From positions 2,480,001 to 2,544,000 of the forward strand of contig NZ_OZ241968.1 of NCBI RefSeq assembly GCF_965204125.1: a DNA stretch of 64,000 nt, in the 5' to 3' direction. This document shows positions 16,254-25,304 of the stretch, piece after piece. Within the stretch, counting starts at the first letter, position 1. Each line of letters opens with the position of its first letter. A model generated the notes under the pieces. The model saw only the letters and a program-made list of their open reading frames with translations, was not told where the DNA came from and did not search any database. Origin of the DNA: Poriferisodalis sp965204125 (GTDB taxonomy: Bacteria > Actinomycetota > Acidimicrobiia > Acidimicrobiales > Poriferisodalaceae). The position numbers were made by a program, and so were the translations under genes.

Positions 16254-16346
16254 CATCGGGGGCCGGCGTCGCGGATGTCGCGCCGGAGCGCTGGAGCCCC
16301 TACGCATGCCCGGTTCGAACGACGCCAAGGGCTACGGTTCGTACTG

Positions 16347-16907
16347 ATGTTCGTATTGGGGATCGACCCAGGATTGTCGCGCTGCGGGTACGGCGTGGTG
16401 GAGCAGCTCGGCGCTGCCGGAACGCAGCGCGCTCGCACCGAAGCGGTCGCCTTGGGTGTCGTTCGAACCGATCCCGAGCAGCCGCACGCAGCGCGCCTCG
16501 CTGTGCAGATGGCTGAGCTGCAGGCGCTCATCTCCGAATTCCGGCCCTCGGTAGTGGCCGTGGAGCGAGTGTTCTTCCAGGTCAATGCGCGCACTGCCAT
16601 CGGCGTCGCGCAGGTGGCCGGCCTTGCCATGGCTGTCGCGGCTGCGGCCGGGCTGGAGGTGGCGGAGTACACGCCGACCCAGATCAAGCAGGCCGTTGCG
16701 GGCTGGGGCGGGGCCGACAAGGACCAGATGAAACGCATGGTCGGCCAGCTGCTCGCCCTGCCGGGGCCGCCCGAGCCGGCCGATGCCGCCGATGCGGCTG
16801 CCGTCGCGCTGTGCCACCTGTCCCAGGCGCCCTGGGGCAGGGCAACACCGCCTGCTCGGGCGCGTGTGCTGCTTCCCGCTGCCGGCACAGCGGCGCCGCC
16901 GACGTGA
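16347..16907 (+). CDS. ruvC: Holliday junction resolvase RuvC
   Basis: Dimeric endonuclease that cuts Holliday junctions together with RuvAB. The RNase H-like fold starts at VLGIDPGLSRCGYG with the first catalytic Asp; VAVERVFF gives the catalytic Glu, and the C-terminal DAADAAAVALCH segment carries the remaining acidic residues. Length 186 is typical. ATG 16347 was preferred over longer open sequence upstream because the family begins at this motif. The stop overlaps the ruvA GTG (GTGA). Confidence 0.97.
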   Translation: MFVLGIDPGLSRCGYGVVEQLGAAGTQRARTEAVALGVVRTDPEQPHAARLAVQMAELQALISEFRPSVVAVERVFFQVNARTAIGVAQVAGLAMAVAAAAGLEVAEYTPTQIKQAVAGWGGADKDQMKRMVGQLLALPGPPEPADAADAAAVALCHLSQAPWGRATPPARARVLLPAAGTAAPPT

Positions 16908-17521
16908 TCGGTTCAGTGCGCGGGCGCCTGCTCGACAAGGATCCCGGCGGCGAGCTGCTGATCGAGGCCGGCGGGGTGGGGTACCGCGTCACCGTCGCGC
17001 CTTCGACACTGGCCGCCGCCGGGCCGATGGGCGATGAGTGCTTCGTGTATGTCCATCATCATGTGCGCGAAGACGCTTCCGACTTGTACGGATTCGCCGA
17101 GCTCGACGAGCGACGCTGTTTCGAGGCCCTGCTCAGCGCGCACGGTGTGGGACCCGCACTGGCGCTTGCCGTGCTCTCGCACCTGCCGCCCGACGAGCTG
17201 CGGCGTGCGGTGGCCGCCGATGACGCCGCGGCGCTGGAGCTGGTGCCCGGCATCGGTGCCAAGACGTCCAAGCGGATGGTGCTTGACCTGAAGTCACGGC
17301 TCGGCGCGCCCGAGACTGCCGGCGCTGGTGCTGTGGCGGCAGCCGGCGACGGCGCAGGATCTGCAGTCGCGGAAGTGCGGGCCGCGCTGAGCCAGATGGG
17401 CTTCGCTCCGGCCGAGATACGCGACGCCATGGCCGCCGTCACGATCGAGGCAGCACGCGACGGCGATGCCGACACCGGCGCGCTGCTGCGAGTGGCTCTG
17501 CAGGAGCTCGGTCCGCGATGA
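16904..17521 (+). CDS. ruvA: Holliday junction branch migration protein RuvA
   Basis: Tetrameric junction-binding protein that loads RuvB. The start at GTG 16904 gives the canonical IGSVRGRLLDKD opening. The helix-hairpin-helix regions are visible as LSAHGVGPALALAVL and LELVPGIGAKTSKRMVLDLK. An Ala/Gly-rich linker leads to the C-terminal RuvB-binding domain (VRAALSQMGFAPAEIRDAM). Length 205 is normal. Overlaps ruvC and ruvB by 4 bp each, so the three are co-translated. Confidence 0.97.
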   Translation: MIGSVRGRLLDKDPGGELLIEAGGVGYRVTVAPSTLAAAGPMGDECFVYVHHHVREDASDLYGFAELDERRCFEALLSAHGVGPALALAVLSHLPPDELRRAVAADDAAALELVPGIGAKTSKRMVLDLKSRLGAPETAGAGAVAAAGDGAGSAVAEVRAALSQMGFAPAEIRDAMAAVTIEAARDGDADTGALLRVALQELGPR

Positions 17522-18711
17522 GCGCGGGGGGAGCCCGCAGCGAGGGCTACCGGCGCGATGACTCGGCGACGTCAGGACCGGGCCGCAGTGAGGTCACCGA
17601 CCCGGCCCGTTCGTCGACAGACGACGGCGATGCCGACGTATCGCTGCGCCCGCGGTCGCTGGAGGAATTCGTCGGCCAACCCGAGGTGCGAGAACACGTC
17701 GCGATCACGCTGCGGGCGGCGCTGGCCCGCGGCCAATCGCCTGACCATCTGCTTTTTGCCGGCCCGCCGGGATTGGGCAAGACGACGCTCGCAGGCATCA
17801 TCGCTGCCGAGTTGAACGCGGCGCTGCATCTGACGTCGGGTCCGGCGGTGGAGCGGGCAGGCGACCTCGCGGCAATCCTCACCAACCTGGCCGACGGCGA
17901 TGTGCTGTTCATCGACGAGATTCACCGCCTGCCCAAGGTGGTCGAGGAAGTGCTGTACCCGGCCATGGAGGACTTCGCCATCGACATCGTGCTGGGCAAG
18001 GGACCGGCTGCACGCTCGATCCGATTTGAGTTGCCCCGGTTCACCCTGGTCGGCGCGACGACTCGCACCGGGCTGATCTCGGGACCGCTGCGGGACCGCT
18101 TCGGCTTGGTCGAGCGCCTCGACTATTACTCCACCGACGATCTCAAGGCGATCGTGGCTCGTGCGGCCGGGATTCTGGGCGTGGACATCGATGCCGAGGG
18201 GGCCGCGGAGATCGCGTCACGCAGCCGGGGCACGCCGCGGATCGCCAACCGGCTGTTGCGCCGGGTGCGCGACTTCGCCGAGGTGCGTGCCAGCGGCGCC
18301 GTCGACGTGGCAGTAGCGCAGGAGGGGCTCGCCGCATTCGGCGTCGACGAGCTCGGCCTCGACAAGGTAGACCGGGCGATTCTCGACGCTCTCGCTGTCA
18401 CCCATGCCGGGCGACCGTTGGGGCTGTCCACGCTGGCGATCACCGTCGGCGAGCAGACCGAGACGGTGGAGGACGTGTACGAGCCCTTCCTGATCCAGCG
18501 CGGGCTGCTGCAGCGCACACCGCGGGGCCGCATCGCCACCGCCGCGGCCTACGCGCACCTCGGCGTCGATGTACCGCCTGCGGCGGAAAGCGCCAGCGGC
18601 GATGTCGACGCCACTGCCACTCTGTTCGATGCATCGGACCCCGCTGCAGAGCTGCAAGGCGCTTCACGGGCGGAGGACGTCCCGGTGCAGGTCGACGATG
18701 CGCCTTGGTGA
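17518..18711 (+). CDS. ruvB: Holliday junction branch migration helicase RuvB
   Basis: AAA+ motor for Holliday junction branch migration. Core features are SLEEFVGQPEVREH, Walker A AGPPGLGKTT (about 81-90), Walker B LFIDEIHRLP and the sensor GATTRTGLISGPLRDRFG, followed by the winged-helix C-terminus. At 397 residues it is longer than usual (about 340): the first 40 residues are a charged, disordered-looking extension and the last 45 an acidic tail. The ATG at 17518 overlaps the ruvA stop, which supports this start despite the extension. Confidence 0.97.
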   Translation: MSAGGARSEGYRRDDSATSGPGRSEVTDPARSSTDDGDADVSLRPRSLEEFVGQPEVREHVAITLRAALARGQSPDHLLFAGPPGLGKTTLAGIIAAELNAALHLTSGPAVERAGDLAAILTNLADGDVLFIDEIHRLPKVVEEVLYPAMEDFAIDIVLGKGPAARSIRFELPRFTLVGATTRTGLISGPLRDRFGLVERLDYYSTDDLKAIVARAAGILGVDIDAEGAAEIASRSRGTPRIANRLLRRVRDFAEVRASGAVDVAVAQEGLAAFGVDELGLDKVDRAILDALAVTHAGRPLGLSTLAITVGEQTETVEDVYEPFLIQRGLLQRTPRGRIATAAAYAHLGVDVPPAAESASGDVDATATLFDASDPAAELQGASRAEDVPVQVDDAPW

Positions 18712-18741
18712 GACCATCCGCTGCCATAGCCTCAGCGTGCG

Positions 18742-19962
18742 ATGAGCGAGCCGCGGCTGCGGATGGACGAGTTCGACTATGAGCTGCCGCCATCGTCGAT
18801 AGCGCATGTTCCGGCCGAGCCGCGCGACTCGGCCCGGCTGCTGGTTGACCCAGGGCCGAGCCGAGCACCTGAGCACCGGCACGTCACCGATCTTCCATCG
18901 CTGCTCGGCCCCGGGGATCTGCTGGTTGTCAACGAGACGCGGGTGATGCCTGCTCGCTTGCCCCTCCGCAAGCGCACTGGCGGGGCAGCCGAGGTGTTGC
19001 TGCTTGCCCCGCTGACAGCGAAGCTTGGCTCGACTCCCCAGAACGCCGACAGCGACGACCATCGGCGCTGGGCGGCGCTGGTGCGACCTTCCCGCCGGAT
19101 TGCGGACGGGACTGTGCTGATCTCGGAGCGGGACCCGAGCGTGCGAGTGGTGGTGGGCGAGCGTTTGGACCGCCAGCGCCGAGCCGTGCGGGTGCTCATC
19201 GGCGATACGCCGTTTGCCGATGTGTCGCAAGCTCGCCTGCTCGAACGGGCGGGGGAAGCGCCGCTGCCGCCCTACATCGACCCGGACATAGCGCGAGGCG
19301 CCATCGCCGAACGCCTCGGCGTCGATGCCGCTGACAGCGACGCGGCTCGGGCGGCGCTGGCCGATCGATACCAGACCGTCTACGCCTGTTCGGAGGGCTC
19401 AGCGGCGGCGCCCACCGCAGGGCTTCACCTGACCGAGCGGGTGCTGGATGCACTGCGCTCGAAGGGCCTCGGCATTGCGACGGTGGATCTCACTGTCGGC
19501 CTGGCCACATTCGCGCCCATCACCGCGGAGCACGCTGATGAGCACGAGATGCACACCGAGCACTACCAGGTGTCCGCATCGACGCTCGCCGCCTGCGCCG
19601 CGGCCGAGCGCGTCGTCGCGGTGGGCACTACCACTGTGCGCGCTCTGGAGGCGGCGGCCCGCCAACTACAGGTCCGAAGGCAGGCAGCATGCGATGCCGG
19701 CACAACCGACGCTCCGGCGGCGCCGACGAGCACAGGCGACGTGTGCGGCTGGACCGATCTGTTTCTGCGGCGGGGCGCTGAATTCCTGCTGATCGACGCG
19801 ATGCTCACCAACTTCCACCTGCCCCGATCATCCCTGCTGCTGCTGATCGACGCGTTCATCGGGCCGCGCTGGCGTGACCTGTACGCGACGGCGCTTGCGG
19901 AGGGCTATCGATTCCTGTCCTTCGGCGATGCGATGCTGCTCCGGCGGACTCGGTCCTCATGA
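18742..19962 (+). CDS. queA: S-adenosylmethionine:tRNA ribosyltransferase-isomerase QueA
   Basis: Transfers and isomerises the ribosyl part of SAM to preQ1-modified tRNA, making epoxyqueuosine. Family motifs are FDYELPPSSIAHVPAEPRDSARL at the start, LVVNETRVMPARL, YQTVYA, SAAAPTAGLHLT and the end VGTTTVRALE followed by LLTNFHLPRSSLLLLIDAF. Length 406 exceeds the usual about 350 because of two insertions rich in Ala/Thr/Asp (around residues 100 and 315). It precedes tgt by 10 bp, so both steps of queuosine insertion are co-expressed. Confidence 0.96.
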   Translation: MSEPRLRMDEFDYELPPSSIAHVPAEPRDSARLLVDPGPSRAPEHRHVTDLPSLLGPGDLLVVNETRVMPARLPLRKRTGGAAEVLLLAPLTAKLGSTPQNADSDDHRRWAALVRPSRRIADGTVLISERDPSVRVVVGERLDRQRRAVRVLIGDTPFADVSQARLLERAGEAPLPPYIDPDIARGAIAERLGVDAADSDAARAALADRYQTVYACSEGSAAAPTAGLHLTERVLDALRSKGLGIATVDLTVGLATFAPITAEHADEHEMHTEHYQVSASTLAACAAAERVVAVGTTTVRALEAAARQLQVRRQAACDAGTTDAPAAPTSTGDVCGWTDLFLRRGAEFLLIDAMLTNFHLPRSSLLLLIDAFIGPRWRDLYATALAEGYRFLSFGDAMLLRRTRSS

Positions 19963-19972
19963 GGCCAGGGAG

Positions 19973-21178
19973 ATGAGCGTTCCAGACAGCCCCTTGGTGT
20001 TCGAGCTGCTGGCGTCTGACGGCTCAGCTCGGCGCGGACAGGTCACGACGGCCCGCGGGACGTTCCAGACGCCGGTGTTCATGCCCGTGGGAACCCGCGG
20101 TGCGGTGATCCATCTCGATGCCACCGACTACGAGCAGCTCGGCCTCGAGGTCGTGCTGGCCAACACGTATCACCTGCTGGCGCGGCCCGGGATCGACGTG
20201 GTGGAAGCGCTCGGCGGATTGCACGGCTTCTCCGGCTGGAACGGCCATTTCCTCACGGATTCCGGCGGCTTCCAGATCATGTCGCTCGGCCGCCGTCCCG
20301 GCGGCGCGAATGAACCCAGCGGTCGCGACAGTTCCGCTCACGATGCGAAATCCAAGGTGGACGACGAAGGGGTGACCTTTCGCTCGACTTATGACGGCTC
20401 CCAGATGCGGCTGACACCCGAAGATGCGGTCGACGCGCAGCGCCGCCTGGGATCGGACATCCAGATGGCGCTCGACATCTGCCCCGAACTGCCCGCACCT
20501 CCCGACGAGGTGCGCGAGGCGACCGAACGCACCCACCTCTGGGCAGCCAGGGCAGCGGCCGCCATGGACGTCGCACGCCGGGACGGGACCGCCAGTGGGC
20601 AGGCATTGTTCGGCATCTGCCAAGGCGGCATCGATCCCGGCCTCCGGCGCGGCAGCGCGGAGACGCTGGCGTCGATCGGCTTCGACGGCTACGGCATCGG
20701 CGGGCTGTCGGTGGGCGAGTCGCGCAGCGAGATGGGCCCGGCACTGCAGGCAGCCACCGACGTGCTGCCGGCCGACCGGCCTCGCTACCTGATGGGCGTG
20801 GGCGACCCGGCCCGCATCGTCGACGCCGTCGCCGCCGGAGTGGACATGTTCGACTGCGTGCTGCCGAGCCGGCTCGGCCGTCACGGCACTGCGCTCACGC
20901 CCCAGGGTCGCATCAACATCCGCAATGCCCGATTCGCCCGCGACGCCACACCGCTCGACACCCGCGACGACGGTGCCGACGGTCGGCCCCGGCCCGGCGC
21001 CCGCTTCAGCCGCGGCTATCTCCGGCACCTCATGAGCGTGAACGAGCCGACGGCCAGCCGCATCCTGACGCTGCACAACATCGCATTCCTCAACGACCTG
21101 GTGGCCGACGCGCGCGCCGCCATCGAAGCCGGCGGCTTCGACAGGTTCCGAGAGCAGGTCAATGAAGTCTGGGGCTGA
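19973..21178 (+). CDS. tgt: tRNA-guanine transglycosylase
   Basis: Exchanges guanine-34 of target tRNAs for preQ1. Visible family features are VFMPVGTRGAV, VVLANTYHLLARPG, the nucleophile region SGGFQIMSLG, and YLMGVGDPARIVDAVAAGVDMFDCVLPSR. The GNxRHG-like zinc region is present as RFSRGYLRHLMSVNEPTASRIL with local variation. ATG 19973 follows CCAGGGAG and gives a 401-residue protein, the expected length with a small insertion near residue 115. Confidence 0.96.
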   Translation: MSVPDSPLVFELLASDGSARRGQVTTARGTFQTPVFMPVGTRGAVIHLDATDYEQLGLEVVLANTYHLLARPGIDVVEALGGLHGFSGWNGHFLTDSGGFQIMSLGRRPGGANEPSGRDSSAHDAKSKVDDEGVTFRSTYDGSQMRLTPEDAVDAQRRLGSDIQMALDICPELPAPPDEVREATERTHLWAARAAAAMDVARRDGTASGQALFGICQGGIDPGLRRGSAETLASIGFDGYGIGGLSVGESRSEMGPALQAATDVLPADRPRYLMGVGDPARIVDAVAAGVDMFDCVLPSRLGRHGTALTPQGRINIRNARFARDATPLDTRDDGADGRPRPGARFSRGYLRHLMSVNEPTASRILTLHNIAFLNDLVADARAAIEAGGFDRFREQVNEVWG

Positions 21179-21237
21179 GCCGCTGCCGGCGGGGGCAGCC
21201 CGGTACGCTGACCCGCCGTGCCGGCCTCGGATCGGCG

Positions 21238-21257
21238 GCGCGCTGCACGCAGCGCGC
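21238..21257. terminator. GC-rich palindrome downstream of tgt
   Basis: GCGCGCTGC (21238-21246) and GCAGCGCGC (21249-21257) are perfectly complementary. It lies in the 167-bp gap between tgt and yajC, without a T-run. It could end the tgt transcript; no confident promoter could be read in the rest of the gap. Confidence 0.4.
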
Positions 21258-21345
21258 TGCGTTCGGAAACCTTCCGCACGGCGCAATTTGCCGGCAGCCG
21301 CTCGTATTCCGCTGGGGTGACACCCGCCGCATCAAGGAGCACACC

Positions 21346-21666
21346 ATGAACCTCGGGTCTGTCCTCTTCCTTGTCGTCATCATCGGCTTTATGTACTTCG
21401 TGATGATCCGACCGCAGCGCAGGCGAGCCGCCGAGCGGGCGGCGATGCTGCGCTCGGCAGACATCGGCGACGAGGTTGCCACAGTCGGAGGGGTCATCGG
21501 CAAGATCGTGGCGGTCGAGGAGCCCGGTGAGGTGGTCTGCATCGAGGTGGACAGCGACGTGGAGCTGCGAGTGCAGCGCCGCGCCATCGGCGAGATCCTG
21601 ACGTCTGCCGGCAGCGGAGGCGCAGACGATCCGCCCGCCTCGGACGGCGTCGACGAATCGGAATGA
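21346..21666 (+). CDS. yajC: Preprotein translocase accessory subunit YajC
   Basis: Small single-pass membrane protein of the SecDF-YajC complex. The N-terminal hydrophobic segment (VLFLVVIIGFMYFVMI) is followed by RPQRRR and the conserved IGDEVATVGGVIGKIV region. Length 106 is typical. A good ribosome-binding site (AAGGAG) precedes the ATG. secD follows after 45 bp. Confidence 0.95.
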   Translation: MNLGSVLFLVVIIGFMYFVMIRPQRRRAAERAAMLRSADIGDEVATVGGVIGKIVAVEEPGEVVCIEVDSDVELRVQRRAIGEILTSAGSGGADDPPASDGVDESE

Positions 21667-21711
21667 CCCTGGCCGCAATGCGAAGCGCAGGCATCGGCGC
21701 ATTGGTCTGAC

Positions 21712-23352
21712 GTGCGCCGCTCGCAGATCGTCTCGCTCCTTCTCGCGATCCTGATCGGGTTCGGCTCGCTCGCGGGCGTGCTGGCCGCGGGCTGGGCGCC
21801 TGTGCTGGGCGTGCAGCTGCAGGGCGGTGTGGAGGTGCTGCTGCGGCCCACGGCCCCAGCCGACGACGAGCAGCTCGACCGTGCGATCGAGATCATCCGG
21901 TCGCGTGTCGATGCTCTCGGCGTTGCCGAGCCCGACATCACACGCCAAGGCGAGCAGGTGGTGGTGCAGCTGCCCGGCGTCAAAGACAAGCAGCGTGCTG
22001 TCGACTTGGTGGGACAGACAGCGGAGCTGCGGTTCCGGCCCGTGCTGCTGACGTTCAACCCCTTTGACGAGGTGGACTTCAGTGGGGCGCAGCAGCTCGC
22101 GGAGGCGTACAACGGGTCGCTCCATCCCGAGGCCGTCAACGAGTCGGCTTCCGAGGCTGATGGGGACGAGTTGGTCGGAGAGCAGGAAATGACAGCGCAG
22201 GAGCTGCTCGAGCTGATCGACCCGGAGGCAGCGGAAGAACTCGAAGCTGAGGCCGGAGATGCCGTCGCCGATGACACTTCAGAGACCGCCGACGTAGCCG
22301 ATGATGCCGAGGCTGAGGAAATCGACCCCTCCGACATCGGTCTTCAGCAGTTTCCCGAATTCACCGCTCCCGAGGATGATCTCGCCGACTGGGCAGTGCT
22401 GCTGCCGGGCCGTGGTGAGCCGGTGGGTTACGTGCTCGGCCCGGCTGAGCTCACCGGCGAAGCGGTCGCCGAGGCCGCGGCAACGTTCAACAACGAGTGG
22501 GTCGTCAACGTCGACCTCACCGAGGAGGGTGCCGTCGGCTTCGACGAGATCGCAGCCCGCTACTTCGGGCAGCAGGTGGCAATCGTGCTCGACGGCGTCG
22601 TGGAGTCCGCCCCGGCCATCAGGGCCACCGAGTTCGGGGGCACGGCAGTCATCTCGGGCACGTTCGACGAGGACGGGGCGCGCGACCTCGCTGTTGCGCT
22701 GCGCTTCGGCGCGCTGCCCGTGGAGTTCGAGCAGGACGATGTGCGCACGGTGTCGGCGACCCTCGGCGAGGGCACGCTGCGAGCGGGCGTGATCGCCGGC
22801 ATCGTCGGATTGATTCTCGTGGGCTTATACATGCTGGTGTACTACCGGCTGCTCGGCATTGTGGCGGTGGCCAGCCTGGCCATCAGCGGGTCGGTCCTGT
22901 GGTCGCTCATCAGCTGGCTCGGCGAGAGCCGCGGCTTGGCGCTGACGCTGGCTGGCACCACCGGCATCATCGTGTCGATCGGCGTCCAGGTCGACTCGAA
23001 CATCGTCTACTACGAGCGGATCAAGGAAGAGGTGCGCCGCGGCCGGGCGGTCCGCTCGGCCGCCGATGCCAGCTTCAAGGGCGCCTTCATGACCATCGTG
23101 TGGGCCGATCTGGCGTCGCTCATCGGCGCGGGCGTGCTGTACCAGCTCACCAGCGGCACGGTCCGCGGCTTTGCCCTGTATCTCGGGCTGGCAACGCTGA
23201 TCGACCTGGCGGTTTCGTACTTCTTCATGCGGCCGCTGGTGGTGTTCATCGCCCGCCGGCTGGTGAACGAGGAACCGCGGCGCCTCGGCGTGCTGCCGCC
23301 AGCCGACAGCGATGTGGCCCCGGCAACGGTGACCACAGGAGGCACATCGTGA
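21712..23352 (+). CDS. secD: Protein translocase subunit SecD
   Basis: Membrane component that uses the proton gradient to complete protein export. It has an N-terminal membrane segment, the periplasmic P1 region with VQLQGGVEVLLRP and IIRSRVDALGVAEPDI, and six C-terminal membrane helices with TGIIVSIGVQVDSNIVYYERIKEE, the conserved proton-path region. Between about residues 140 and 215 there is an acidic Glu/Asp/Ala-rich insertion. GTG start; the stop overlaps secF. Confidence 0.96.
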   Translation: MRRSQIVSLLLAILIGFGSLAGVLAAGWAPVLGVQLQGGVEVLLRPTAPADDEQLDRAIEIIRSRVDALGVAEPDITRQGEQVVVQLPGVKDKQRAVDLVGQTAELRFRPVLLTFNPFDEVDFSGAQQLAEAYNGSLHPEAVNESASEADGDELVGEQEMTAQELLELIDPEAAEELEAEAGDAVADDTSETADVADDAEAEEIDPSDIGLQQFPEFTAPEDDLADWAVLLPGRGEPVGYVLGPAELTGEAVAEAAATFNNEWVVNVDLTEEGAVGFDEIAARYFGQQVAIVLDGVVESAPAIRATEFGGTAVISGTFDEDGARDLAVALRFGALPVEFEQDDVRTVSATLGEGTLRAGVIAGIVGLILVGLYMLVYYRLLGIVAVASLAISGSVLWSLISWLGESRGLALTLAGTTGIIVSIGVQVDSNIVYYERIKEEVRRGRAVRSAADASFKGAFMTIVWADLASLIGAGVLYQLTSGTVRGFALYLGLATLIDLAVSYFFMRPLVVFIARRLVNEEPRRLGVLPPADSDVAPATVTTGGTS

Positions 23353-24470
23353 TTGCAGCGCTGCGCACCTTCTACCGAGGCGAGAACGCCTGGGACATCC
23401 TGCGCCTGTCACGCAAGGTGCTCATCGGCTCAGCAATTGCTGTGCTCGTGTGCGTTGTGGCTCTGCTGGTGCGAGGCCTGAATCTCGGCATCGAGTTCGA
23501 AGGCGGCTCGGTGTGGGAGATACCGGTGCCCGAGGAATCTCAAGGCGCCGAAGCGGATGACGCGTCGACCGGTTCCGATGGCGCAGCAGCCGACGGTGCG
23601 ACGACCGACGACGTCGCGTCGGCAGCCGCGGCAGCCGGCGTGCCTGATGCACGAGTGCAGTTCGTGGTGGTCACCGGCTCGCCCGACATCTTCCGGGTGC
23701 GCGGTGTGCTGGGTCCCGATGCCGACAGCGCAGCGGTGGCCGGGGCGCTGGCCGATGCCGTCGGTGTCGACGTGGAGAGCCTGTCGTCGCGGCAGGTCAG
23801 CCCGTCGTTCGGCGACGAAGTTGCCGGCAAGGCGCGCCGGGCGCTCGTGGTGTTCTTCGTGCTGATCGCGCTGTACCTGTGGTTCCGCTTCGAATGGAAG
23901 ATGTCGGTTGGCGCGCTGATTGCCGTGGGGCACGACATCGTGCTGACCGTCGGCGCTTACGCGCTGTTCGGGTTCGAGGTGACGCCGGCGACGGTGGTGG
24001 CGTTCCTGACGATCATGGGCTATTCGCTGTACGACACGATCGTCGTGTTCGACCGCGTGAAGTCCAACGAGCGGTCGTTGCCGGCGCGCAGCCACTTCAC
24101 GTACCACGCGCTCGCGAACGTGTCGCTCAATCAGGTGCTGACACGGTCGGTGAACACCTCGATCACCTCGGTGCTGCCTGTGCTGTCGCTGCTGGTCGTG
24201 GGCGCCGGATTCCTCGGCGCAGGCACCCTGGCCGAGTTCGCTACGGCGTTGCTGATCGGCCTGCTCGTCGGGTCGTACAGCTCGATCTTCGTGGCGATGC
24301 CCACGGTTGCGTGGCTGAAGGGCTACGAGCCCGGCTGGGCCGCCGCCCAGGCTGCGGCCGACGCCGCCGGCCGTCACGACTCGATGGAAGCCGCCACCCA
24401 GGCGCTCGCCGCCGAGAGCTACACCCGCAGCGCCCCGCCCCGCCCCCGCAAGAAGGGCCGCCGCCGCTAA
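23349..24470 (+). CDS. secF: Protein translocase subunit SecF
   Basis: Partner of SecD, 373 residues. The N-terminus (AWDILRLSRKVLIGSAIAVLV) leads to LNLGIEFEGGSVWEIP, the SecF P1 signature. The C-terminal helices include GYSLYDTIVVFDRVKSNE and LNQVLTRSVNTSITSVLPVL. An acidic linker of about 35 residues interrupts the P1 domain. GTG 23349 overlaps the secD stop (GTGA). It is the last gene before the accessory block; the next gene converges on it with only 4 bp between stop codons. Confidence 0.96.
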   Translation: MIAALRTFYRGENAWDILRLSRKVLIGSAIAVLVCVVALLVRGLNLGIEFEGGSVWEIPVPEESQGAEADDASTGSDGAAADGATTDDVASAAAAAGVPDARVQFVVVTGSPDIFRVRGVLGPDADSAAVAGALADAVGVDVESLSSRQVSPSFGDEVAGKARRALVVFFVLIALYLWFRFEWKMSVGALIAVGHDIVLTVGAYALFGFEVTPATVVAFLTIMGYSLYDTIVVFDRVKSNERSLPARSHFTYHALANVSLNQVLTRSVNTSITSVLPVLSLLVVGAGFLGAGTLAEFATALLIGLLVGSYSSIFVAMPTVAWLKGYEPGWAAAQAAADAAGRHDSMEAATQALAAESYTRSAPPRPRKKGRRR

Positions 24471-24474
24471 CGCC

Positions 24475-24900
24475 CTACTCGCCAGTAGTCCAGTACTGCT
24501 GCAGGCGCTCGATTGCCGCTTCCACGGTCATATCGGCGAGCTGCTCGTCCGACAGGCCGACTCGTTGCTTGAGCAGATACAGCACCTCAGTGGGGATCGA
24601 ATCCTTCGGAACGGCGGGCTGGCTTCGCGGGGGCAGCATGCCGTCGTTCACGCATTGCCAGAACTCCTGCTCGCTCACTTGGAGTTGATCTCGCAGGATG
24701 TGTGACCAGAGCCCGCTGCCGTAGACCGTGCGGTCGGGTGGCCGGGAAATGCGGGTTCGCAACACGTCTCCCATCGGCAGTTCCAGTTCGTAGGTCTCGT
24801 GGTGGGTGCTGCGCTTCCCGGTGGCCGAACGCACGAGCCGCCAGCGCTCAAGCTCGCAGAATCGGCGATGGTCGTCGCGGCTTGCTGTGGGAAATCTCAC
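24475..24900 (-). CDS. Putative type II toxin of a toxin-antitoxin pair
   Basis: 141-residue cytoplasmic protein. It resembles actinobacterial proteins annotated as cytotoxic translational repressors of TA systems, recognised by the YELELPMGDVLRTRISRPPD and YGSGLWSHILRDQL segments and the C-terminal LLKQRVGLSDEQLADMT. It is encoded directly after a Phd/YefM-like antitoxin with ATGA overlap, the classic pair arrangement but in antitoxin-first order. The exact toxic activity is not known to me. It could also be a non-toxic accessory protein. Confidence 0.65.
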   Translation of the reverse strand: MRFPTASRDDHRRFCELERWRLVRSATGKRSTHHETYELELPMGDVLRTRISRPPDRTVYGSGLWSHILRDQLQVSEQEFWQCVNDGMLPPRSQPAVPKDSIPTEVLYLLKQRVGLSDEQLADMTVEAAIERLQQYWTTGE

Positions 24901-25304
24901 GCGCCGCCCCGGACCCAGCCGGCGAGGTCGGCATCCGAACTCAGCGACACGAAGTGCACCAGCGGCCAGTGCTGAGCGTGGTTGGGAGCAAGTCGCAGTC
25001 GCTCGATCCAGTCATCGGCGTATTCCCTCAGCACTGTGACGAATTCCTCGGTCGCTTCCTCTAGGTCGGCACCGTCGGCGGCGATGGGGGTGCCGGGCAG
25101 GAACACTGACCACCCGTTTCCTTCGGCGACCGCTTCGGGACGGCTGAGCCGAGGCGAGTTGGCCAAGAGCTCAGCCAACCGCGCCATGTCCACCATCACG
25201 ACGCGACGGCCGTGGCGTTCGACACCCACCGGCACGCCTTGATCCGCTGTGTCGAGCACCTCCTTGAGCCGGTTGCGGGTGTCGGTATAGGAGAGAAACG
25301 TCAT
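24897..25304 (-). CDS. Phd/YefM-like antitoxin
   Basis: 135-residue probable DNA-binding antitoxin. The N-terminus (SYTDTRNRLKEVLDTADQGVPVGV, then RHGRRVVMVDMARLAELL) matches the prevent-host-death fold in which an N-terminal dimer binds the operator. The C-terminal half is acidic (EEATEEFVTVLREYADDW) and probably wraps the toxin. ATG at 25304 with GGAG eight bases upstream. Repeated elements at 25337-25372 are candidate operator sites for autoregulation. Confidence 0.75.
   Translation of the reverse strand: MTFLSYTDTRNRLKEVLDTADQGVPVGVERHGRRVVMVDMARLAELLANSPRLSRPEAVAEGNGWSVFLPGTPIAADGADLEEATEEFVTVLREYADDWIERLRLAPNHAQHWPLVHFVSLSSDADLAGWVRGGA

Noticed and set aside
20024..21286. 420-codon minus-strand frame opposite tgt
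   Set aside because: tgt is complete and recognisable on the plus strand; the antisense product shows no domain.
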